In this document: positions 53,330-60,194 of the stretch, one piece after another | Numbering within the stretch: the first letter of the stretch is position 1 | How the letters are laid out: each line of letters starts with the position of its first letter | Assembly: GCA_030540405.1 (NCBI GenBank) | Contig: JAUNWH010000003.1 | Coordinates: 38,293-98,486, forward strand | DNA length: 60,194 nt | DNA from: Spirochaetales bacterium | GTDB taxonomy: Bacteria > Spirochaetota > Spirochaetia > Treponematales > Treponemataceae | Reading direction: 5' to 3' | The notes under the pieces: model-generated | What the model was told of the DNA's origin: nothing | The model's input: only the letters and a program-made list of their open reading frames with translations | Database searches by the model: none | Program-made: the position numbers and the translations under genes

Positions 53330-54562
53330 ATGATAAAGAGAAACAAAAACTACACAAATCTTGCAAAAGGCTATCTTTTCCCGGAAATTGCAAAAAGACG
53401 AAAGGCATTTCAGGCTCAGCATCCAGAAGCAAAAATAATCAGCCTCGGAATTGGAAACACAACAGAGCCGCTTGCTCCCCACATTGTTGAAGAAATGAAA
53501 AATTTTGTGGAAGCGCTTGGAACAAAAGAAGGCTATGAAGGCTATCAGGATGACAGCGCAGGAATGCCGAAACTTCGCGAGCGCATTTCAAAGGCAATTT
53601 ACAATGGCGAAATCAAGCCAAGTGAAATTTTTGTTTCGGACGGAGCAAAGTGCGATCTTGGTCGGCTTCAGGCAATGTTTGGCGCGGATGTGAATGTTGC
53701 GGTTCAAGATCCTTCTTATCCAGTTTATGTTGACGGAACTGTAATGGTTGGTGCTGGCGGAAAAGAGCCTGTTACAGAAAACGGATTCAAGGATATAACT
53801 TATATGCCGTGTCTTCCTGAAAACGGATTTTTCCCGGATTTGTCTGCTGTAAAAAAAGACAGCCTGATTTATATATGCTCGCCGAACAATCCTACCGGCG
53901 CAGTTGCAACAAAAGAAAATCTCACCGAGCTTGTAAAGTTTGCAAAAGCGAATGGATGTGTTGTTCTTTTTGACGCGGCGTATTCAGCGTTTATCCGTGA
54001 TGAAAATCTTCCTAAGTCAATTTATGAAATTGAAGGCGCAAAGGACTGTGCAATTGAAATGCAGTCGTTTTCAAAGCCAGCAGGATTTACTGGAGTCCGC
54101 CTTGGATGGTGCGTAGTTCCAGAGAATTTAAAATTTGATGACGGTTCAAAAATTGCAGATGCTTGGGCGCGCATAACAAACACCGCATTCAACGGAGCAA
54201 GCAATATTGCGCAGGCTGGAGGATTTGCCGCATTGGATGAAACCGGCCTTAAAGAAATGCAGGAAACAATAAGCTATTATCTTGAGAACGCCGCATTGAT
54301 CCGCTCTGCTTTGGAAAGTGAAAATTTCAAGGCGATGGGCGTTGAAGTTTATTCAGGCGGAAACGCTCCTTATGTCTGGGCAAAATTTCCTGGTAAAAAA
54401 AGCTGGGACGTGTTCGATCAAATTCTTAGCCAGTGCAATGTAGTTGTAACTCCGGGTGCAGGATTCGGGCCAAGCGGTGAAAGTTTTATCCGCTTCAGTT
54501 CATTTGGACACCGCGAAAATATTCAGGAAGCCTGCGAAAGACTAAAGTCATTTAAAATGTAG
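53330..54562 (+). CDS. dapL: LL-diaminopimelate aminotransferase
   Basis: A 410-residue PLP enzyme that converts tetrahydrodipicolinate directly to LL-diaminopimelate, skipping the acylated intermediates. NLAKGYLFPEIAKR and SLGIGNTTEPL are DapL signatures; the PLP lysine is in QSFSKPAGFTGVRLGW. AGAGG precedes the ATG. With asd and dapA in this window it shows the aminotransferase route to lysine and peptidoglycan, typical for spirochaetes. Confidence 0.94.
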   Translation: MIKRNKNYTNLAKGYLFPEIAKRRKAFQAQHPEAKIISLGIGNTTEPLAPHIVEEMKNFVEALGTKEGYEGYQDDSAGMPKLRERISKAIYNGEIKPSEIFVSDGAKCDLGRLQAMFGADVNVAVQDPSYPVYVDGTVMVGAGGKEPVTENGFKDITYMPCLPENGFFPDLSAVKKDSLIYICSPNNPTGAVATKENLTELVKFAKANGCVVLFDAAYSAFIRDENLPKSIYEIEGAKDCAIEMQSFSKPAGFTGVRLGWCVVPENLKFDDGSKIADAWARITNTAFNGASNIAQAGGFAALDETGLKEMQETISYYLENAALIRSALESENFKAMGVEVYSGGNAPYVWAKFPGKKSWDVFDQILSQCNVVVTPGAGFGPSGESFIRFSSFGHRENIQEACERLKSFKM

Positions 54563-54572
54563 GTAAAAAAAT

Positions 54573-54597
54573 CTGCTGCTTTTTCTGCGGCAGGTTT
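54573..54597 (+). terminator. Hairpin between dapL and hisC, possible terminator
   Basis: CTGCTGC and GCGGCAG pair over seven positions (one G-U) around a T-rich loop, followed by GTTTT. Weaker than the others, so some read-through into hisC is likely. Confidence 0.6.
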
Positions 54598-54636
54598 TAT
54601 AAATCTTGAATTCGCATATTTTTTTTCGAGGTAAAA

Positions 54637-55761
54637 ATGTTATCTGAACGGTTAGAAAATCTTCATCCTTATGTTCCCGGCGAGCAGCCAAAGGACAGAA
54701 TTTATATTAAGCTGAACGCAAATGAAAATCCGTATCCGCCGAGCAAGAACGTTGCAAAAGCTGTAAAAAAAGCTGCGTCTTGTCATCGTGAAAAACTTGG
54801 ACTTTATCCAGATCCAGATTCAGTTGAACTTAGAACTGCGATTGCCGATATGCTTAATTCCACGGGCGGAGTTCTTTGCAATTCCCAGAATGCAAAAAAA
54901 GAACTTGGATTTAAAATAACTCCGCAAATGATTTTCTGCGGAAACGGAAGCGATGAAGTTCTTTCTTTTGTTTTTTATACATTTTTTGGCAGCAACTGTC
55001 CGCTTGTTCTTCCTGAATTCACTTACAGTTTTTATCCCGTTTACTGCGGATTCTACAATATTCCGATGCAGAAAATTCCGCTCAAAAATGACTGGAGCTT
55101 GGACACAGACAAAATGCTTTCCGAGTCTGAAAAAAACAACAGCCCGATAATTTTTGCCAACCCGAATGCTCCAACCGGAATTGCCTTGAAGCGCGCGGAA
55201 GTTGAATCTCTCCTGAAAAAAATTCCTTCGGACAGAATTCTTGTTGTTGATGAAGCTTATGCGGATTTTGGTGAAGAAAGCTGCCTTTCACTTTTAAAGG
55301 ATTACAAAAATCTTGTCATTGTGCGCACGTTCAGCAAAAGTTTTTCACTCGCCGGAATGAGGCTTGGTTTTGCCGTTGCGAATCCAGAACTTATAAATTC
55401 AGTTTTTACAGTAAAAAATTCATTCAATCATTTTCCAGTTGATTTTCTTGCGCAGACAGCTGGAAAAGCCGCTTGTGAAAATTATTCTTATTATGAAGAA
55501 AATGCAAAAAAAATTGTGAATGAAAGAAATCTTCTTACTGAATTTTTGAGCTCAAAAAATTGGTTTGTTATTGAAAGCAAGACAAATTTTATTTTTGCAA
55601 AAAAAGATGGAATGAGCGGAACTTCAATTTACGAAGCTGTAAAAAAGGCCGGAATTCTTATCCGCCATTTTGACACGCCGGGCATTGAAGATTTCGTGCG
55701 CATAACGATTGGAACAAAAGAACAGATGGACAAACTTAAAAAAGTTCTTGCTGAAATTTAA
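54637..55761 (+). CDS. hisC: Histidinol-phosphate aminotransferase
   Basis: A 374-residue class II aminotransferase. KLNANENPYPPS near the N-terminus, ANPNAPTG, VVDEAYADFGEES and the PLP lysine loop RTFSKSFSLAGMRLGFA are HisC-type. It would make histidinol phosphate; some members also act on aromatic acids. There are no other his genes nearby, so an aromatic role is possible. GAGG precedes the ATG. Confidence 0.88.
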   Translation: MLSERLENLHPYVPGEQPKDRIYIKLNANENPYPPSKNVAKAVKKAASCHREKLGLYPDPDSVELRTAIADMLNSTGGVLCNSQNAKKELGFKITPQMIFCGNGSDEVLSFVFYTFFGSNCPLVLPEFTYSFYPVYCGFYNIPMQKIPLKNDWSLDTDKMLSESEKNNSPIIFANPNAPTGIALKRAEVESLLKKIPSDRILVVDEAYADFGEESCLSLLKDYKNLVIVRTFSKSFSLAGMRLGFAVANPELINSVFTVKNSFNHFPVDFLAQTAGKAACENYSYYEENAKKIVNERNLLTEFLSSKNWFVIESKTNFIFAKKDGMSGTSIYEAVKKAGILIRHFDTPGIEDFVRITIGTKEQMDKLKKVLAEI

Positions 55762-55785
55762 ATCAATTTTTTCGGAGGCATTAAA

Positions 55786-56460
55786 ATGAAATTTTTACTA
55801 ATATCAGATTTGCACGGAAATTTAGAAGTTCTTGATAAAATGGATGAAATTTTCAAGCAGGCGGACGGCGTTATTTTTGCCGGAGACTTTGCAAAATTTG
55901 GCAGCGAGGAAACTGGACTTCCTGCTCTTGAAAAACTTTGCTCCAAGCACGATACAATTTTTTCTGTAATCGGGAACTGCGACAATCCTTCTTTTATTGA
56001 AGAAACTGAAAAGCGTGATATTTCCGTGGAAAAACAGCTTGTTATGTATGAAGGTCTTGCGTTTGCAGGAAGCGGTGGCGGAAGCAAATTCACAGGCACA
56101 ACTCCGAATGAAAAATCAGAAGAAGAACTTATGGCAGACTTTAAAATTATCACGGAACAAGGCGAGCAGGAATGGAGCAACTTGATTGCGATCAGCCACA
56201 ATCCTCCAAAGAATACAGACTGCGATAAAATTTCAGGAGGCGTTCATGTTGGAAGCCAGCTTTTTACGCAATTTATTGAGCAGTATAAACCGCTTGCAGT
56301 TGTTACCGGGCACATTCACGAAAGCGCAGGAATTTGCAAACTTGGAGCTACAACAATAATAAATCCAGGTCCGCTTCTTGAAGAAAAATATGCCTGGCTT
56401 GAAGTTGCAAAAGAAAACGGCGAATGGAAAGTTGTTTCCGCTGAATTAAAGTCGCTTTAA
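55786..56460 (+). CDS. YfcE-type metallophosphodiesterase
   Basis: A 224-residue calcineurin-like phosphoesterase. The metal-binding motifs are LLISDLHGN, FAGDFAKF, VIGNCDNPS, ISHNPPKN and VTGHIHESAG. No signal peptide, so it is cytosolic, unlike the lipoprotein phosphoesterase at 17176. It resembles YfcE/MJ0936-type phosphodiesterases of unknown substrate. GGAGG precedes the ATG; it lies 24 bases after hisC. Confidence 0.85.
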   Translation: MKFLLISDLHGNLEVLDKMDEIFKQADGVIFAGDFAKFGSEETGLPALEKLCSKHDTIFSVIGNCDNPSFIEETEKRDISVEKQLVMYEGLAFAGSGGGSKFTGTTPNEKSEEELMADFKIITEQGEQEWSNLIAISHNPPKNTDCDKISGGVHVGSQLFTQFIEQYKPLAVVTGHIHESAGICKLGATTIINPGPLLEEKYAWLEVAKENGEWKVVSAELKSL

Positions 56461-56485
56461 AATTTCCGGCTGAAAAAAATCCGCA

Positions 56486-56513
56486 TTGAAACTTGTTTTA
56501 TTTCCTGTATAAT
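56486..56513 (+). promoter_or_regulatory. Pullulanase promoter, GTG start six bases after -10
   Basis: TTGAAA (56486-56491), 16-base spacer, TATAAT (56508-56513), six bases, in-frame GTG at 56520. No ribosome-binding site. The upstream TTG at 56493 in the same frame would lie inside the promoter. Confidence 0.65.
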
Positions 56514-56519
56514 TTCAAT

Positions 56520-58367
56520 GTGGACAAAAAATATTATTCAAATGAAAACTCAGCGGAGTCGATTGATTCCGCTTTTTATTACGACGGAAATGACCTTGGC
56601 TTGACACTTAACGGAACTTCTGCGTCTTTTAAATGCTGGGCGCCGACCGCTGACAATGTGCGTCTTTTGCTGTTTAAAGATTCAGCTGCAAAAAAATTAT
56701 GCGCCGCAAAGCAAATGGAACGCAAGGAAAAAGGCGTCTGGTTTTTTAGCGGCTCTTATGAAGGCTGCTCTTACTATCAGTATGAAATTTCTTTTGGAGA
56801 GGAAGTTTATAAAGTTGCCGACATTTGGCACACAGTCGCATCTCCAGATTCTGTTGCGTCTCAAATCGCAGTCATAGAAAAATCTGAATATAAAAATCCA
56901 TTTAAAGAAACTGATTATTCAAAAGCTGTAATTTATGAAATGCACATCCGGGACTGGAGCCGCGCTGTAAATCCAGCTTCAACTGGAAAATTTCTTGAAG
57001 TTGCAGATTCTAAAATAATTTCGCATTTAAAAGAGCTGGGCGTAACTCATGTTCAGATTCTTCCGATGTTCGATTATGCACAAAAAAATTCAGACCTTTC
57101 ATACAACTGGGGCTACAATCCTTTTCATTATAATGTTCCAGAAGGCCGCTACGTTTCGCAAGGATACACTGACGGAATTCAGGCTGTAAAAGAAATGCAG
57201 CAAATGGTAAAGTCGTTCCATGACGCGGGAATTGCCGTGATAATGGACGTTGTTTACAATCACACTGACGGCGCGGAAAACAATTCGCTTTACGACATGA
57301 CTGTTCCAAAATATTTTTACCGGCTTAATTTTGAAGGCGGATATTCCAACGGTTCAGGCTGCGGAAACGAAATCGCCACAAATCACAAAATGGTAAAAAA
57401 ATATGTGCTCGATTCTCTTAAGCACTGGATGAAAGATTTCCATATAAACGGATTCCGCTTTGATCTTATGGGCGTTCAGGAGCAGGAAACTATGTCGGAA
57501 ATTTTCTGCGAGCTGAAAAAAATTGATCCGTGCGTAATGGTTTACGGAGAGCCTTGGACTGGCGGAGAATGCGCTGTAAAAAATGGATGCGCAGGTTCAG
57601 TTGCTTGCGGCGAAAATTGCGGAGTCGGAGCGTTCAATGATGATTTTAGAGACGCAATAAAAGGAAGCGAATTCGGCGGATTTGCGAAAGGCCAGGTTCA
57701 GGAAAACTTTTGCGATTCAGAAATTGAAAAAGGACTTCTTGGCGCGACTGGAAAAAACAACCGGAATCCAAGCGGCATTCCAAGCCTTTCAATTCATTAC
57801 GTTGAATGCCATGACAACTACACTTTGTTCGACAAGCTTGCAATTTCGTATCTTGAAAAAACTTCGTATTCAGGAAATCTTTTTGAGGCAATCGGAAATG
57901 ACGGGCTTGAAAAAGTGAAAAGGCAGGATATCCTTGCGGCGGCGTATATCATTCTTGCGCAGGGAACTCCTTTTATAAACGGCGGACAGGAATTTCTTCG
58001 TACAAAGCAGGGAAATGAAAACAGCTACAATTCGAGCGATAAAATAAATCAAATTAGCTTGGAATTTAAAACGCATTATTCTGATGTTTTCAATGCGTAC
58101 AAAGGGTTGCTTGCCTTCCGCCGGGAAAATTCTGATTCGTTTGGCTCAAAAACTGATTGTTCTGCGCAGACAATTTTTCCTGGATTTACAAAGTATACTG
58201 CCGGAAATTTCTGCATATATTTTAACGCCACGGATTCTTCTGCAAAAATCGATTCAGCCGGATTTGCGAATTCCATAGAAATTTTAAGCGGAAAACCAGA
58301 GCAAAAAGATTTTGTTCCAAGCACCGTGGAAGCCAAAAGTTTTGTGATTTTAAAGAAAAGCAGCTGA
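56520..58367 (+). CDS. Type I pullulanase / glycogen-debranching GH13
   Basis: A 615-residue cytosolic enzyme that cuts alpha-1,6 branches. An N-terminal CBM48 (FKCWAPTADNVRLLLF) precedes the GH13 barrel: YNWGYNPFHYNVPEGRY is the pullulanase signature, then DVVYNHT, GFRFDLMGV (nucleophile Asp), VYGEPWTGG (acid/base Glu) and YVECHDNYTLFDK. No signal peptide, so it acts on glycogen or imported maltodextrins. The start is placed at GTG 56520 from the promoter position; a TTG nine codons upstream is the alternative. Confidence 0.9.
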   Translation: MDKKYYSNENSAESIDSAFYYDGNDLGLTLNGTSASFKCWAPTADNVRLLLFKDSAAKKLCAAKQMERKEKGVWFFSGSYEGCSYYQYEISFGEEVYKVADIWHTVASPDSVASQIAVIEKSEYKNPFKETDYSKAVIYEMHIRDWSRAVNPASTGKFLEVADSKIISHLKELGVTHVQILPMFDYAQKNSDLSYNWGYNPFHYNVPEGRYVSQGYTDGIQAVKEMQQMVKSFHDAGIAVIMDVVYNHTDGAENNSLYDMTVPKYFYRLNFEGGYSNGSGCGNEIATNHKMVKKYVLDSLKHWMKDFHINGFRFDLMGVQEQETMSEIFCELKKIDPCVMVYGEPWTGGECAVKNGCAGSVACGENCGVGAFNDDFRDAIKGSEFGGFAKGQVQENFCDSEIEKGLLGATGKNNRNPSGIPSLSIHYVECHDNYTLFDKLAISYLEKTSYSGNLFEAIGNDGLEKVKRQDILAAAYIILAQGTPFINGGQEFLRTKQGNENSYNSSDKINQISLEFKTHYSDVFNAYKGLLAFRRENSDSFGSKTDCSAQTIFPGFTKYTAGNFCIYFNATDSSAKIDSAGFANSIEILSGKPEQKDFVPSTVEAKSFVILKKSS

Positions 58368-58470
58368 AAACGCTTTGTCATTCCTTGGATTCGACTGTGG
58401 AATCTATGCAATAGATCTTCGGGGCAAGCCCAAATATGACAAGTTTCAATATTCATCTTGCTCATTTGCC

Positions 58471-58494
58471 ATTGCCGTGCATTGACATGGCAAT
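58471..58494. repeat. REP-like palindrome
   Basis: Arms ATTGCCGTG and CATGGCAAT around CATTGA. A degenerate relative (TCATTCC...GGAATC) lies at 58378-58404. Both occupy the space between the pullulanase and BspA-like genes. Confidence 0.65.
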
Positions 58495-58538
58495 CCCCTT
58501 TGCTAGACAAACTTTTTTCACTTTTTCTTCAATTTAAG

Positions 58539-58566
58539 TTGTCATTTCAAATAAACATACTATAAT
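58539..58566 (+). promoter_or_regulatory. Promoter of the BspA-like gene
   Basis: TTGTCA (58539-58544), 16-base spacer, TATAAT (58561-58566), then a leader of about 30 bases with GGAG before the ATG at 58603. Confidence 0.7.
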
Positions 58567-58602
58567 TATAAAACAAGACAAATATATTTTTATGGAGACA
58601 AA

Positions 58603-59959
58603 ATGAAAATCAACCACAAGTTCTTCCCCCCCCCATGCGGTCATAGCGTGCATTCTTGCATTTAGCTTTGCGCTCTCATTCACTTCTTGTTCGGACGGCT
58701 CAAGCGGCGGCTCAGACACAAATCCTTCAAATCCTGAACCCCCAAAAGTAACCTACACCGTAACCTTTAACGTAAACGGCGGAAATCTTGGCGAATTGCA
58801 AAGCATAACCGAAGTTGCCGGAACAGAAATAACACTTCCGGCTGGAACTGCATTTACACAAGACGGCTTTAGCTACACTTTTGCCGGCTGGAACACAAAA
58901 GCGAATGCGACCGGCAAAAACTACGCGGCTGGCGAAAAAATCACGCTGGACGCAGACCTTACTCTCTATGCAAAGTGGGGGCTTACGGCTGAGAACGCGC
59001 TCAAAAAAATCGAAGGCATTACAGAAAGCGGCGTGCATACGGTCAGTGTTGTGGGAAACATCGCGGACTATCTAGCAAAGACCGATTCCGATACTCTTTC
59101 TCAAATGCAGTCGGCGCTCTTGGCGTTGCAGCAAAGTTATCCGGATGCAAAAATCATACTTGACTTGAGTGGAACTGATGACCTTACGGCGATTCCTGCT
59201 GATGCGTTCAGGGGCACTTATAGCTTTAGCTGTGAAAATCTTTCGGGAATCATTCTTCCACAAAGCGTCAAAAGTATTGGAAGCTACGCATTTACCAGGT
59301 GCATAAATCTTGTGGATGTGGTTCTGCCAAAAACGCTTGATTCTATTGGGAATTTCGCCTTCAATTTATGCTCTAACTTGACGGAAATCGTCGTGCCGGA
59401 AGGTGTTCAGGAACTTGGTGCTACTTTTGAAGACTGTACAAGCCTGAAGAATGTGACTCTTCCTTCATCCTTGAGAAAACTTTATAGGGCATTTAATGGC
59501 TGTAGTTCACTAGAAAAAATCGTAATTCCCGAGGGAGTGGAAAGTTTAGGATATTATGTATTTGAATATTGCAGTTCACTTGTAGATGTAACGCTTCCTT
59601 CCACGTTGAAGGAATTTGAAGAAGATAATTTTGGCGAGTCTGGTGCTTTTATGTCTTGCAGCAACCTTAAGAATGTTGTGATTCCAGACGGTGTGACTAA
59701 ACTGTCAGTCGGACTTTTTTATGAATGTTCCTCGCTCGAAAGCATAACAATTCCCGCCAGCGTTACAGAAATAGGTATAGCTGCATTTTACTCTTGTACA
59801 AATCTAAAGACGGTAAAATATCAAGGTAAAAAATCCGACTGGGAAACAAAAGTCAAGCCTAATATTAGCAGTGTTCAAGCCTATGGAGAAAATGGAAACA
59901 TCGCGCTGTCCAGAGCAACCGTAATCTGCACCGACGGCGACATTCCTCCGAGTGAGTGA
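58603..59959 (+). CDS. BspA-like leucine-rich repeat lipoprotein; frame broken at a C9 tract
   Basis: From ATG 58603 (GGAG upstream) translation runs MKINHKFFPPP and stops after 14 codons, because nine C (58626-58634) shift the frame. With eight C it reads through HAVIACILAFSFALSFTSC, a lipoprotein signal peptide with lipobox, and on through 451 codons. The mature protein has a Ser/Gly linker, an InlB B-repeat/Flg_new domain (VTFNVNGG ... ITLDADLTLYAKW) and at least five LRR_5 repeats (SIGSYAFTRCINLVDVVLP and relatives). BspA-type proteins are surface adhesins or host-binding proteins. Like the porin it is either switched OFF by slippage or affected by a sequencing error. Confidence 0.82.
58626..58634. 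repeat. C9 homopolymer in the lipoprotein signal-peptide region
   Basis: Nine C at codons 8-11. Removing one base restores the full-length frame, exactly as for the porin tract at 5653-5661. Confidence 0.9.
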
Positions 59960-60005
59960 AAGAGATTGTCCGATCAAGCCGTGGAATGATAAAAGGCAAC
60001 CTGTC

Positions 60006-60062
60006 ATTGCCGTGCCCCGACACGGCAATCCACCCTGTCATCCTCGGGCTCGACCCGATAAT
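60006..60062. repeat. Two REP-like palindromes downstream of the BspA-like gene
   Basis: The first (60006-60029) has perfect nine-base arms ATTGCCGTG/CACGGCAAT with loop CCCCGA. The second (about 60039-60062) is a variant with CTCGGG/CCCGA arms. A degenerate copy precedes them at 59963-59988. Confidence 0.75.
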
Positions 60063-60121
60063 CTTTTGTATGAAAAAAGCAAAAAAAGTTTGAAAATTTC
60101 ATAAAAAAGGCGGATTTAGTG

Positions 60122-60151
60122 TTGACAAGGAGGGTGGAGACGCAGTATATT
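60122..60151 (+). promoter_or_regulatory. Strong promoter at the window end, possibly for stable RNA
   Basis: TTGACA (60122-60127), 18-base GC-rich spacer, TATATT (60146-60151). Downstream is a TGCGGC/GCCGCA hairpin (60162-60178) and GCTTTTTGAAA, which resembles a boxA-type leader of rRNA operons. The gene itself lies beyond the window, so this is a guess. Confidence 0.45.
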
Positions 60152-60194
60152 GATGTCCACCTGCGGCGGTCAGCCGCAAGCTTTTTGAAAGGCA

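Noticed and set aside
1..60194. tRNA genes, rRNA genes, transposases or integrases.
   Set aside because: I looked for T-loop motifs and for DDE or recombinase motifs in all long frames and found none.

Overview
The window is one contiguous piece of a low-GC host-associated spirochaete, most probably a gut or rumen Treponema. The evidence is the gene content: a DapL lysine route, GatCAB amidotransferase, a eukaryotic-type NADP isocitrate dehydrogenase, a long acidic TPR membrane protein resembling the spirochaete flagellar collar protein, outer-membrane barrels ending in Phe or Leu, and a BspA-type leucine-rich lipoprotein. I found no tRNA, rRNA, CRISPR array or intact insertion sequence.

Layout. 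1-3.9 kb is accessory DNA: an XRE regulator, a DUF4143 ATPase behind a GAAAAGT repeat cluster, and a Phd/ParE-like toxin-antitoxin pair. The LacI repressor at 2086-3069 belongs with the next block. 3.9-16.1 kb is a beta-mannan utilisation locus: a LacI-controlled outer-membrane porin, a sugar ABC transporter (binding lipoprotein and two permeases), a GH5 mannanase lipoprotein, a cellobiose-2-epimerase-type enzyme, two GH130 phosphorylases and ManA. Mannan would be cut outside, oligosaccharides imported through porin and ABC transporter, mannobiose epimerised to mannosylglucose, phosphorolysed to mannose-1-phosphate, and mannose-6-phosphate turned to fructose-6-phosphate (a phosphomannomutase must lie elsewhere). 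Three near-identical operators just downstream of -10 boxes tie LacI, porin and ABC operon together. 16.1-18.6 kb is a mosaic: twelve 21-bp tandem units, a fossil of the arfB 3' end, a small barrel/phosphoesterase pair and intact arfB. 18.8-33 kb is mostly housekeeping: asd, dapA, a 7TM-LuxR regulator, aroC, dac, murI, icd, map, dnaJ-like, gatCAB. 33.1-34.3 kb holds a DUF3793-flavodoxin pair behind a metal-box-like operator and a candidate three-way-junction leader RNA. 34.4-39.2 kb has an ACT protein, a GH3 glucosidase with a divergent AraC regulator, and PtsN. 39.3-42.8 kb is fabD-fabG-fabF-fabZ. 42.8-56.5 kb has ndk, gpsA, ffh, a CBM48 secreted protein, the acidic TPR protein, two membrane proteins, a DUF2259 protein, dapL, hisC and a phosphodiesterase. 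56.5-60.2 kb has a type I pullulanase, the BspA-like lipoprotein and a strong promoter at the window end.

Most interesting. (1) The only two G/C homopolymers of nine in the window lie in the signal-peptide regions of two surface-directed proteins (the mannan porin and the BspA-like lipoprotein). Both genes are shifted by one base, and removing one base restores each fully, which is the signature of slipped-strand phase variation (or of a shared homopolymer sequencing error). (2) Five genes have a sigma70-like -10 box exactly six bases before the start codon and no ribosome-binding site, suggesting leaderless mRNAs. (3) The structured leader before DUF3793-flavodoxin. (4) The exact 21-bp repeat array next to the arfB fossil. 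The three gene-free gaps above 300 bases (5712-6136, 16058-16450, 20846-21158) are each described below.
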